Origin: Dyadobacter sp. CECT 9275
GTDB lineage: Bacteria > Bacteroidota > Bacteroidia > Cytophagales > Spirosomataceae
Assembly: GCF_907164905.1 (NCBI RefSeq)
Contig: NZ_CAJRAF010000002.1
Location: 248,001 to 312,000 of the forward strand
Length of the DNA stretch: 64,000 nucleotides
Direction: 5' to 3'
Under the pieces are notes generated by a model. It saw only the letters and a list, made by a program, of their open reading frames with translations, made no database searches and had not been told where the DNA came from. The position numbers were made by a program, and so were the translations under genes. Shown here one piece after another: positions 43,697 through 52,104 of the stretch; the stretch's first letter is position 1; the number at the start of each line of letters is the position of its first letter.

Positions 43697-45142
43697 ATGC
43701 AGCCCGCCGAATTAATTTCAGAAGATGAATTTCTTTACTCCCGGATTGCCGAGCGTTTCGAAAAACAAATGCATGCCGGTATTCTGAAAGCAGGTGATAA
43801 GCTGATCTCCCTGCGAGCGCTTAGCAAAGAACAGGGAGTAAGTCTGAGTACCGCCTTTAAAGCCTATATCGAACTTGAAAATAAGGGATACATAGAGGCC
43901 CGGCCAAAATCCGGGTATTTTGTGAAATTCAGCAAAGGGCAGGCACCTATGGAGCCGGTAACGCCAAAGCTGGTATCCCGCGCCCAGAAAACCGATGTCG
44001 AAGAAATGATCAGCATCGTTTATAAAACACTCAAGGCCGAAGGTGTTGTAAGGCTTTCACTCGCCTCCCCCTCGGCGGAGCTTATCCCGGAAGCCAAACT
44101 TAACAAGGCCATGATGGAAGCGCTCCGGCAAGACATGGCCAGCTGTACACAGTATGAGGAAATACAAGGCAATGTAAAACTGCGGAAACAGATTGCTAAA
44201 CATGCATTTAACTGGAACGGAAATATAACCGAGGACGAAGTGGTCACCACACAGGGATGCATGGAGGCGCTCGTTTTCTGCCTCAGGGCGGTAACAGAGC
44301 CGGGAGATACCGTTGCCATTGAAAGCCCGGCCTACTTCGGAATTTTTACCATCATGAAAAGCCTTGGCCTGAAGGTGATCGAGATCCCGGTGCACTCCAC
44401 CAACGGTACCGACCTGGAATACCTGGAACAGGTGCTGCAGACCGAACCGGTTAAAGCTTGCCTTTTTGTACCCACCTTTTGCAATCCGGCAGGAGCACTT
44501 CTTTCGGATGAACGTAAAAAACAATTGGTGGAGTTACTTGCCGAAAAAAATATTCCGTTGATCGAGGATGATATCTATGGTGAAATGTATTTTGGAAAAA
44601 AACGCCCGCGTACCTGCAAAAGTTATGATAAAAAGGGCCTGGTGATGTTATGCTCTTCGGTTTCCAAAACCCTTGCACCCGGCTACCGGGTTGGCTGGTG
44701 TATTCCGGGCAGGTTCATTGAGAAAGTGATTCATTTAAAACTGAGTCACACTGTTTCAGCTGCAACACCCACCCAAGCTGCTATTGCCAATTTTTTTGAA
44801 ACCGGAAGGTATGATCTGCACACGCGCAAACTGCGGAAAGCACTGCATACCCAGTCTCTGCGTTATATCCAGGCCATCTCCGAACATTTCCCGGAAGACA
44901 CCAAAATAAGCCGCCCGCAGGGAGGTTATGTCTTGTGGATAGAACTGAACATGAAAGTCAATGCTTTCGAATTGTTTGAAAAAGCCATTCTAGAAAAAGT
45001 CACCTTTGCCCCTGGCCAGATTTTCAGTACTGACGGCCGTTTTTCCAACTATGCACGAATCAGCTTTGGCGCTCCTTTTACCAGTAAAATTGATGACAGT
45101 CTGAAAAAACTGGGCCGTCTGGTCAGAGAGATGTCGGTATAA
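43697..45142 (+). CDS. MocR-type regulator (GntR HTH plus aminotransferase domain)
   Basis: 481 residues from ATG 43697 (a TTG 12 bp earlier is less likely). An N-terminal winged-helix GntR domain (about 15-80, LISLRALSKEQGVSLSTAFKAY...NKGYIEARPKSGYFV) is followed by a fold-type I aminotransferase domain (about 110-481), with the PLP Lys in SSVSKTLAPGYRVGW and the aromatic stretch TTQGCMEAL. MocR proteins bind PLP and sometimes an amino-metabolite. The divergent EamA exporter at 42672 is the probable target. Confidence 0.9.
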   Translation: MQPAELISEDEFLYSRIAERFEKQMHAGILKAGDKLISLRALSKEQGVSLSTAFKAYIELENKGYIEARPKSGYFVKFSKGQAPMEPVTPKLVSRAQKTDVEEMISIVYKTLKAEGVVRLSLASPSAELIPEAKLNKAMMEALRQDMASCTQYEEIQGNVKLRKQIAKHAFNWNGNITEDEVVTTQGCMEALVFCLRAVTEPGDTVAIESPAYFGIFTIMKSLGLKVIEIPVHSTNGTDLEYLEQVLQTEPVKACLFVPTFCNPAGALLSDERKKQLVELLAEKNIPLIEDDIYGEMYFGKKRPRTCKSYDKKGLVMLCSSVSKTLAPGYRVGWCIPGRFIEKVIHLKLSHTVSAATPTQAAIANFFETGRYDLHTRKLRKALHTQSLRYIQAISEHFPEDTKISRPQGGYVLWIELNMKVNAFELFEKAILEKVTFAPGQIFSTDGRFSNYARISFGAPFTSKIDDSLKKLGRLVREMSV

Positions 45143-45303
45143 GAACAGCGTACTTCTTCGCCACTAACAATCAGCAGTTTGCACAAACCGGGGCTTCGGT
45201 TTCCCATGGATAAAACCACCTTTTTACGGTCATATTTTCCTGCAACAATATTGCAACTCATTGATTTTCAAGACATGAAACCCTGTTGCACGCCTTAATG
45301 TCT

Positions 45304-45311
45304 TACATTTG
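45304..45311 (+). promoter_or_regulatory. -7 box TACATTTG for the P-type ATPase gene
   Basis: Exact TAnnTTTG match about 79 bp before the ATG, with TTG at 45285-45287 (16 bp spacing). TGCAAC copies at 45241 and 45252 and an inverted GTTGCA at 45285 flank it, which could be a regulator site. Confidence 0.45.
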
Positions 45312-45389
45312 CCACCAGCTCAGAAGCATGTTTTCTGAGATGTTTCAGATACAGGTAGGAAAGCCTTCCAGGCAATAAGTATAAAGATT

Positions 45390-47396
45390 ATGAAAAATGA
45401 AATTCAAGAGGGGCATCACAAGGAGTGTTGCGCACATGACGAAGTTACCGCTCCTCCCGGCCATCAAACCAATCATTCGGGACACAGCCACGAAGGGCAT
45501 GATCATGACGGACATCAACATGACGGACACGATCATGAAGGTGATGAAAGTCTGTTTCTCTCCCGCTGGCCCCTTTGGCTGAGCCTTGTCATATTAGCTA
45601 TATTCCTGATTTTTAGTTTTTTACCGCATGTTAAAATTAACATTGCTGTTGAAATCGGTGCAATGGTTACCGCCTATTTGCTGGCTGGATATAAAACGAT
45701 CGGTATTGCATGGAGAAGAATCAAGAGGGGTGATCTTTTTAATGAATTTACGCTGATGACGATTGCCACGCTTGGTGCATTTTACATTGGAGAGTTTAGC
45801 GAGGGCGTAGCCGTCATGATATTTTACGAAATTGGAGAGTTATTTCAGGACCTCGCCGTCAGTAAGTCCAAACGGTCTATCAAGGCACTGCTGGATATAC
45901 GCCCAGAAAATGTAATCATTCTTAAGAACGCTCAACAGCTGCAGATGCTTCCCGACAAGGTGGCAGTCGGTGATGTGATGCTTGTAAAAGCAGGGGAACG
46001 TGTGGCATTGGACGGTGTGCTGCTCTCTCCTGCGGGCACGTTTAATACTTCTGCTCTTACAGGCGAGTCAAGACGCGACGTCAAAACTACGAATGAACCG
46101 GTACTGGCCGGAATGATTAATACCGACAAAACGGTGGAGATCGAGGTAAAAGCACTTTTCAAAGATTCCAAGCTTTCAAGGATACTGGAAATGGTACAGC
46201 AGGCTACTGCCCGCAAAGCACCTACACAGCTGCTTATCAGCCGATTGGCAAAAATATATACCCCCATTGTATTTGGCCTCGCCCTGCTGATCATAATAGT
46301 ACCTTCTCTTTTCGTACCTGTCTATGATTTTAATCAGTGGTTATACAGAGGCATGGTGTTTCTTGTAATCGCCTGCCCTTGTGCGCTTACCATTTCTATT
46401 CCGCTTGGCTATTTTGGCGGCATTGGCCTTGCTTCCAGAAACGGCATACTGGTAAAGGGCGCCGGTTTCCTGGATGTTATTACTAAAATAAACACGCTGG
46501 TATCAGACAAAACGGGAACACTTACAAAGGGCGTTTTCAAAGTACAAGAGGTAAAAACCTTATTAAACCCGGATGAATTTATCCGGCTCACCGCCTCGCT
46601 GGAAAGCTATTCTACACACCCCGTTGCCAAAGCGGTTGTTGCCTATGCCAAAGAAGAAAACCTTACCGCACCAGTCGAGGTAGAGGAAATTTCGGGACAT
46701 GGCTTAAAGGGCAAGGTAGGTAACAAGGAGGTGTTAGCAGGAAATCTGAAGCTCATGCAGAAATACGGGATCGACTATCCTTCGGAACTTGAGAACATAG
46801 CAGAAACGATCGTTGTCGTTGCTATTGACGCCATTTATCGGGGATACCTTACCATTGCTGACGAGGTGAAGGAGGATGCCGCAGGTACCGTCCGAGAGCT
46901 TAAAGCAATGGGTATTGAAACGATAATGCTGTCGGGAGACAAGCAGGCGGTGGTGAGTGCCGTTGCTGATCAGCTTGCTATCGCCAAAAGTTATGGCGAT
47001 CTGCTTCCGGAAGGAAAGGTAAAACTGGTGGAAGAATTAAAAGAGCATGGCAAAAAAATCGCGTTTGTGGGTGATGGCATAAATGATGCCCCTGTCATTG
47101 CTTTGTCGGATGTGGGTATTGCCATGGGCGGGCTGGGCTCAGACGCTGCCATTGAAACGGCGGATATCGTCATACAGAATGATCAGCCATCAAAAATTGT
47201 ATCCGCTATTAAAGTCGGCAGAATTACAAAAGGCATTGTTTTTCAGAACATATCGCTGGCTATGGGCGTCAAAATCCTGGTGATGATACTGGGCGCAGGA
47301 GGGATAGCTACCTTATGGGAAGCGGTTTTTGCGGATGTTGGTGTAGCTTTGCTGGCAATTTTAAACGCGTACCGAATTCAGGGCAGGAAAATATAA
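45390..47396 (+). CDS. Heavy-metal P1B-type ATPase (Zn/Cd/Co/Pb exporter)
   Basis: 668-residue ATPase. The N-terminus (about 9-50) is a His/Asp-rich metal-binding stretch (repeated GHDHDGHQHDGHDHEG) and there is no HMA Cys-x-x-Cys domain. Later: TM helices, CPCAL in TM6 (Cys329-Cys331), the phosphorylation site DKTGTLTKG (Asp373), SGHGLKGKVGNKE (conserved HP/nucleotide region) and GDGINDAPVIALSDVGIAMG. The CPC motif and His-rich N-terminus point to Zn/Cd/Co/Pb transport (ZntA-type) rather than copper. Confidence 0.93.
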   Translation: MKNEIQEGHHKECCAHDEVTAPPGHQTNHSGHSHEGHDHDGHQHDGHDHEGDESLFLSRWPLWLSLVILAIFLIFSFLPHVKINIAVEIGAMVTAYLLAGYKTIGIAWRRIKRGDLFNEFTLMTIATLGAFYIGEFSEGVAVMIFYEIGELFQDLAVSKSKRSIKALLDIRPENVIILKNAQQLQMLPDKVAVGDVMLVKAGERVALDGVLLSPAGTFNTSALTGESRRDVKTTNEPVLAGMINTDKTVEIEVKALFKDSKLSRILEMVQQATARKAPTQLLISRLAKIYTPIVFGLALLIIIVPSLFVPVYDFNQWLYRGMVFLVIACPCALTISIPLGYFGGIGLASRNGILVKGAGFLDVITKINTLVSDKTGTLTKGVFKVQEVKTLLNPDEFIRLTASLESYSTHPVAKAVVAYAKEENLTAPVEVEEISGHGLKGKVGNKEVLAGNLKLMQKYGIDYPSELENIAETIVVVAIDAIYRGYLTIADEVKEDAAGTVRELKAMGIETIMLSGDKQAVVSAVADQLAIAKSYGDLLPEGKVKLVEELKEHGKKIAFVGDGINDAPVIALSDVGIAMGGLGSDAAIETADIVIQNDQPSKIVSAIKVGRITKGIVFQNISLAMGVKILVMILGAGGIATLWEAVFADVGVALLAILNAYRIQGRKI

Positions 47397-47469
47397 AGTA
47401 ATCTGATCCTGTTACGATTCGGTCACCTTGCCTCAGAAGTACCTGAGGGCTGGATGTAAAATACTTTAG

Positions 47470-48240
47470 ATGATGTCGGAAAAAATTATAGGGATTATGA
47501 GCGCCATGCAGGAGGAAATCCTGGGCCTGGAAATGCTCATGGATGATCTGGAAGAGGTGACACTGGGCATGCGGACCTATTTCAGCGGAAGGATCAGCGG
47601 TATACGGACGATACTTGTATTTTCGAGATGGGGGAAAGTAGCCGCTGCAACAACCGTAACCACGCTGATCCTGAAATTTGGCATTACCGACCTCATTTTC
47701 ACAGGTGTAGCAGGCGGAATTAGCCCGGATTTAAGAATCGGAGATATTGTCCTGGGAACCCGGTTTATACAGCATGATATGGACGCCCGCCCGATCATTG
47801 CCCAGTATGAACTCCCCTTACATGGACTGACATATCTGGAAGCACCTGCCTACAAAATTGAAGAAGGAATATCTGCCATCCGTTCACTACTGGAAACCCG
47901 CCAGCTCCATGAGGCAATCAGCCAGGACGAACTACATCATTTTGGGATAGAACATCCCCGATTGTTTATGGGTGATATTGCCAGCGGAGATAAGTTTTTT
48001 TCCACGGAATATGATAAGCAGTCGTTGTCCCGAAACCTTCCGGCAATTTTATGCGTGGAAATGGAAGGAGCCGCGGTGGCACAGGTTTGCTATGAACATT
48101 TGATTCCCTACACCATCCTAAGAACAATTTCTGATACTGCCGACGAAAATTCCGTATCCGACTTCCCCGCCTTTATCAAAAATGTTTCCAGCAAATATTC
48201 TCTTGAAATAATTAAGAACTTCTATCGGCTGATGCTGTGA
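47470..48240 (+). CDS. mtnN: 5'-Methylthioadenosine/S-adenosylhomocysteine nucleosidase
   Basis: Cleaves MTA and SAH to adenine and the ribosyl thioether (methionine salvage, autoinducer-2 precursor). 256 residues, somewhat longer than the usual ~230. IGIMSAMQEEILGLE is the N-terminal signature, FTGVAGGISPDLRIGDIVLG the phosphate/ribose-binding loop, LCVEMEGAAVAQVC the conserved Glu-Met-Glu ribose motif and TISDTADEN the catalytic Asp region. It lies 73 bp downstream of the P-type ATPase with a separate start; cotranscription is possible but unproven. Confidence 0.92.
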   Translation: MMSEKIIGIMSAMQEEILGLEMLMDDLEEVTLGMRTYFSGRISGIRTILVFSRWGKVAAATTVTTLILKFGITDLIFTGVAGGISPDLRIGDIVLGTRFIQHDMDARPIIAQYELPLHGLTYLEAPAYKIEEGISAIRSLLETRQLHEAISQDELHHFGIEHPRLFMGDIASGDKFFSTEYDKQSLSRNLPAILCVEMEGAAVAQVCYEHLIPYTILRTISDTADENSVSDFPAFIKNVSSKYSLEIIKNFYRLML

Positions 48241-48244
48241 TCCG

Positions 48245-49495
48245 TCAGCTCGAAATCAGCGCAATACGGGACAGTAATCTTTGGACATAATCCTTTTCCA
48301 CCTGGAAGTCGGTTTGGCGGATGGTTTTCTCAAAATAATCTTTTGCCGCGGCCAGGTTGCCATCCATCAGGCTTATTTTCCCCAGGGTTGCATTCAACAG
48401 ATAATATTGATTCAGGAAAGGCTGCTGCTTCAGGTCGTGCAGGATCCGGCGTGCTTTTCCCTTTTGTCCTGCATAATATAGCGAAATGGCATAACTCAGT
48501 TCCACAAACGGATTGGGGTACAATTGCAGCAACTGCTTGTAAATATCACTGATAGCCGACCAGTCCGTTGTCTGAAAATCCTTCGCTATGCAGTGCAAAT
48601 AGGCAATCGTTGCCTCATACTGATATTGTGAAATCCTACCTCCCCGGGATTGGGCCATAAATTTTGCACCATACATGATCAGGTCGCGGTTCCAAAGTGA
48701 CCGATCCTGCTCTTCCAGGTCCAGCAGTTCGCCCCTAGACCCGAACCTGGCTTTAAAACGGGCCGCATTAAACAACATCAGTGAATGAAGCGCCGCAGTT
48801 TCCTTGTTTCCAATGCCACTGTCCAGCAACGATTTGTTGAGTATCAGGGCTTCTTCACAAAGTTCTTCCCGCAAAATCTCCTTCCCCCACGACGACTTAT
48901 ATCCTTCATTAAAAAGGAGATATATCATTTTATGGACGATGGGCAAGCGCCCGGCTAGTGTGGAAGGGTCTGGTTCGGTGAGCAGTATTTTTTCATTTCT
49001 GATCTTTTGCCGGGCCCTCAGCAGCAGTTTGTCCACTCCGTCGATACTCATTCCCAGAATTTTTGAAATCGCTTCCACCTTCAGATTAACGACATACTTA
49101 AGCGTAATCACCACCTGCACTTTGGGCGCAAGTTCGTCATTGGCGCAGGCAAAAAGCATCTTCAGCTGCTGGTCCTCCAGTACCGATTCCGACAGTACCC
49201 TGGCCTCCGTTTCAAAATCTTCATGATCATAAAAGCCCCTGGTTCTCCGGCTGGCTTTAATCTTGTTGATCGCCTTGTTCCGGCATACGGTAAAAATCCA
49301 GCCTCCCGGATTCGTCGGGATACCGTCGTTCTGCCAGGCATAAAAGGCCGTAGCAAAGGAATCCTGTACCAGATCTTCGGCGGTTTCCAGGTCAATGTCT
49401 TTACTGAAATACATGAGAGAAGCGACCATCTTACCGAAACTGTGACGATAAAGATGATCCACTTCACGCTCAATGTTTTCAACTGCGTCGGTCAT
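48245..49495 (-). CDS. ECF42-type RNA polymerase sigma factor with C-terminal TPR-like extension
   Basis: 416 residues, far longer than an ordinary ECF factor. Residues about 8-95 form sigma2 (LYRHSFGKMVASLMY...AEDLVQDSFATAFYAWQ, PGGWIFTVCRNKAINKIKASRR) and about 105-170 sigma4. A C-terminal helical region (about 190-416) includes LLFNEGYKSS and EEALILNKSLLDSG and ends in repeats with TPR spacing. This matches the known ECF42 group, in which the extension is needed for activity and the gene is paired with a DGPF/YCII protein. That pair occurs here, with an ATGA overlap. Confidence 0.9.
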   Translation of the reverse strand: MTDAVENIEREVDHLYRHSFGKMVASLMYFSKDIDLETAEDLVQDSFATAFYAWQNDGIPTNPGGWIFTVCRNKAINKIKASRRTRGFYDHEDFETEARVLSESVLEDQQLKMLFACANDELAPKVQVVITLKYVVNLKVEAISKILGMSIDGVDKLLLRARQKIRNEKILLTEPDPSTLAGRLPIVHKMIYLLFNEGYKSSWGKEILREELCEEALILNKSLLDSGIGNKETAALHSLMLFNAARFKARFGSRGELLDLEEQDRSLWNRDLIMYGAKFMAQSRGGRISQYQYEATIAYLHCIAKDFQTTDWSAISDIYKQLLQLYPNPFVELSYAISLYYAGQKGKARRILHDLKQQPFLNQYYLLNATLGKISLMDGNLAAAKDYFEKTIRQTDFQVEKDYVQRLLSRIALISS

Positions 49496-49839
49496 TCTCC
49501 TGTTTCCATAATTGGTCTTACCTCAATAAAACATTTGTTTGCAATGATCTGCGGACAACTCTGCGCTATGGACGCGGCCTGGTCCAGGTTTTCGGCCCTG
49601 ATGATAAAATATCCGCTTATCGCTTCTTTTGCTTCAATAAATGGCCCGTCCGAGATAATGTTATCCCTGCTTACGTATCTTCCTTCCGTCATCAGTGGCT
49701 CAGCGGCAACATAGTTATCCGTTTGTGCGAGTTCTTCCACCCAAATGGTCATCACACGGATGCATTCATCAAACTCCTGCTGAGGCATCTGCTTCAGTTG
49801 CTCCATGTCTTCACGGATCAACAATAAAAACTTTTCCAT
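49492..49839 (-). CDS. DGPF/YCII-domain protein, ECF42 partner
   Basis: 115 residues of YCII-related fold. SDGPFIEAKEAISGYFIIRAENLDQAASIAQSCP contains the DGPF motif that names the family. The stop overlaps the sigma-factor start (ATGA), so both are translated together. Family members are small dimers proposed to link to ECF42 sigma factors; enzymatic role is unclear. Confidence 0.92.
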   Translation of the reverse strand: MEKFLLLIREDMEQLKQMPQQEFDECIRVMTIWVEELAQTDNYVAAEPLMTEGRYVSRDNIISDGPFIEAKEAISGYFIIRAENLDQAASIAQSCPQIIANKCFIEVRPIMETGE

Positions 49840-49892
49840 AGTAAAAAAAATAGGTAACGGTTATATTAATAAAAATAAGCGCTTAGCCAGTA

Positions 49893-50342
49893 TCAACCCT
49901 GCCGAACCATCAGTAATACTTCCTCAGGGCTCTTGTAGTATTCTACACAAATACCCACAGTTTTGCTTGCTTCCGGTGAGGCAAACAGCTGATCAAAGAT
50001 AGCAGCGATACTCGCCTTTTTCTCCTGCCAATTCAGCAGCGAAACACAGAGATACTTTCCAGCGGGTATCACATCCATGGGTAGTCGAGTACTTTGCCCT
50101 TCTCCCGGGAAACGCTCTCCTGCACAGGCCTTATATACCATTTTGCCCTGCTCCATCTTTGCCATACCGTATACCTCGTATGCCTCCAGATGCTCCCTCC
50201 AGCCGTCTGCCGGGAGTGACATCTTTCCTGTCAGAACTTTCTCCAGCCCGCTGTAAGCATCTGCAATACCACCCGGAAACGAATCTGCCGAAACACACAT
50301 TACCCGGATATCTTCGCGTATTTCAAACTCCTGTGTTTTCAT
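49893..50342 (-). CDS. GyrI-like / effector-binding-domain protein
   Basis: 149 residues without HTH or TM helix. The repeated beta-alpha-beta-beta pattern, with FEIREDIRVMCVSADSFPGGIADAYSGLEKVL at the start and VIPAGKYLCVSLLNW later, matches the GyrI-like small-molecule-binding domain found as the C-terminus of AraC/MerR activators or free-standing. It is upstream of and on the same strand as the ECF42 pair (53 bp gap), so may belong to the same transcript. Confidence 0.75.
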   Translation of the reverse strand: MKTQEFEIREDIRVMCVSADSFPGGIADAYSGLEKVLTGKMSLPADGWREHLEAYEVYGMAKMEQGKMVYKACAGERFPGEGQSTRLPMDVIPAGKYLCVSLLNWQEKKASIAAIFDQLFASPEASKTVGICVEYYKSPEEVLLMVRQG

Positions 50343-50480
50343 TATTCCTTAATGTTAAACCACTACTTTCTTATAAAGGCAAGCGACATCGGGAAATCCG
50401 GACATCAAAGATATTTTTTTAATGTCAACAGCAATAAATCTTTTCCAATTGATTGACACGGCATCTTATGTTCAATCCAT

Positions 50481-50488
50481 TAAATTTG
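50481..50488 (+). promoter_or_regulatory. -7 box TAAATTTG
   Basis: Exact TAnnTTTG match 28 bp before the ATG of the flavin-binding-like gene. A TTG at 50454-50456 is spaced 24 bp, one outside the normal range. Confidence 0.45.
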
Positions 50489-50516
50489 TAATGAGTGAAA
50501 TAAACAATCGCATGCC

Positions 50517-51059
50517 ATGGGAAAAAGACTAGACCTCATTACTCCTGAATTAACCGCTTTTATTGAAAAACAAAAGATATACTTCGTTGCTACGGCCATG
50601 AGCCATGGTACTGTAAATCTGTCACCGAAAGGTATGGACAGTTTCCGTATCCTAACCCCCAACCGGGTGATGTGGCTTAATGTCACCGGCAGCGGAAACG
50701 AAACAGCCGCACATTTACTTGAAAACGAACGGATTACAATTATGTTCTGCGCCTTTGATGGGAAGCCTCTTATCCTTCGCTTATACGGGCGTGGCAAAGC
50801 ATATCACCACTACGACCCGGAATGGGATACATACTTCCCATTATTTCAGCCCCTTCCCGGAGCAAGGCAGATTTTTGACATAGCGGTGGAGACAGTACAG
50901 ACTTCCTGCGGAATGGCAGTACCGTTTATGGATTATAATCACGAAAGAGAAGAGCTTACGAGATGGGCCGAGAAGAAAGGCGATGAGGGTATCCAGCGCT
51001 ATTGGGAAGAAAAAAATACCAGAAGTTTTGATGGCACAGAAACCAGGATACTTGGCTAA
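50517..51059 (+). CDS. Pyridoxamine 5'-phosphate oxidase-like flavin-binding protein
   Basis: 180 residues of split-barrel fold. FVATAMSHGTVNLSPKGMDSFRILTPNRVMWLNVTGSGNETAAHLLEN is the typical N-terminal half that binds FMN phosphate in this family, and IMFCAFDGKPLILRLYGRGKAY is the next strand pair. It lacks the clear substrate residues of true PdxH and is better described as a general PNPOx-fold oxidoreductase. Single gene with a consensus -7 box. Confidence 0.83.
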   Translation: MGKRLDLITPELTAFIEKQKIYFVATAMSHGTVNLSPKGMDSFRILTPNRVMWLNVTGSGNETAAHLLENERITIMFCAFDGKPLILRLYGRGKAYHHYDPEWDTYFPLFQPLPGARQIFDIAVETVQTSCGMAVPFMDYNHEREELTRWAEKKGDEGIQRYWEEKNTRSFDGTETRILG

Positions 51060-51187
51060 GGATATCGAAGTGAGTTTGCTCCGATAAGGTGGTGAAGTAT
51101 ATTGGTTTCCGGTAATCACCATGCATCTGAGTATAGGATAATGCCGTCTGCCTTTTCTATAAAAAACAACCTGGCTTTTTTAGGAAT

Positions 51188-51880
51188 ATGTTCAAAAAAC
51201 AATTTTTACCTGTTTTATTAGCTGCATTATTGTTTTGCCAATCTGGCTTCGGACAAAAAACAATCTCTCTTTTTAACGGAAAAGACCTCAAAGGCTGGCA
51301 TGCCGATGTTCCTGAAATGGATAAGAATCCGGATCTAAAAAGTCCGTTCCTGGTTAGAAATGGGTTGCTGGTAAGTATGGGAACACCTGGCGGCCATCTG
51401 ATCACCGATAAACAGTATGAAAATTTCAGGCTTACTTTCCAGTACCGTTTTGCTGGCAAACCTGGGAATTGCGGCGTGCTGGTCTTTGCATCAACGCCGA
51501 GGGCGCTCTATGATATGTTCCCCAAATCCATCGAAGTACAGATGATGCATGAAAATGCAGGAGATTTCTGGTGTATACAGGAAGATATTACTGTGCCGGA
51601 CATGGAAAAAAGGCGCGGCCCCAAAGAAAAATGGGGCGTAAACGGAGATAAACTACGACGAATTCCCAACCTGACCGACGGTACCGAGAAACCGCTGGGA
51701 GAGTGGAATACCTACCGTATTGAATGTATAAAAAATACGATCCGGGTTTGGCTTAACGGCGTGATGGTCAATTATGGCTATAACTGTACCGCCTCCAAAG
51801 GCCAAATAGCACTGCAAGCCGAAGGCTCCGAAGTAGAATTCAAAGATATTGCACTGACGCCTATTGGCGGTGGGCGGTAG
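51188..51880 (+). CDS. Secreted DUF1080 (3-keto-disaccharide hydrolase-like) protein
   Basis: 230 residues: signal peptide (about 1-22, LLAALLFCQSGFGQ) and a concanavalin-like beta-sandwich. ISLFNGKDLKGWH near residue 27 is the DUF1080 signature, and CIKNTIRVWLNGVMVNYG is the C-terminal strand pair. The family is common in Bacteroidota polysaccharide use and includes 3-keto-glycoside hydrolases. It is convergent with a Tat-like secreted epimerase; the intervening spacer holds repeats. The last codons run into a G-rich stretch. Confidence 0.88.
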   Translation: MFKKQFLPVLLAALLFCQSGFGQKTISLFNGKDLKGWHADVPEMDKNPDLKSPFLVRNGLLVSMGTPGGHLITDKQYENFRLTFQYRFAGKPGNCGVLVFASTPRALYDMFPKSIEVQMMHENAGDFWCIQEDITVPDMEKRRGPKEKWGVNGDKLRRIPNLTDGTEKPLGEWNTYRIECIKNTIRVWLNGVMVNYGYNCTASKGQIALQAEGSEVEFKDIALTPIGGGR

Positions 51881-52104
51881 GTGGTGGGCGGTGGAGTTAA
51901 CAGTTTTTAGTAAGCAGTTCACAGCGTCGGCACAGCCCAGTATGAACTGCTTAGCTACTAGGCAAGAGCCATCAACACTGAATATCGCCCACTGCAAACT
52001 GCTTACTGCAAACTGCTTTCTTTGAACTGCTTACTTAAAATCGACTCTGTTTCAAAGCGCTACCAACTCGGTAAAACCGCCCCCTGTGAACTGCTTACTT
52101 GAAA
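51866..52104. repeat. Spacer with five AACTGCTT(A/T) copies plus one inverted copy
   Basis: Direct copies start at 51945, 51997, 52011, 52025 and 52089, and the inverted TAAGCAGTT is at 51911-51919. A G-rich stretch (51866-51894, several GG/GGG runs) precedes them. The copies are irregularly spaced and are not CRISPR spacers. Nothing else is seen in the spacer. Confidence 0.6.

Noticed and set aside
45345..45536. Minus-strand 63-aa ORF over the ATPase N-terminus
   Set aside because: Reverse of the His-rich repeats produces an apparent hydrophobic Met/Val peptide; it is a composition artefact.
51911..52097. AACTGCTTA repeats as a CRISPR array
   Set aside because: Units are only 9-10 bp, irregularly spaced and include an inverted copy; no cas genes nearby.
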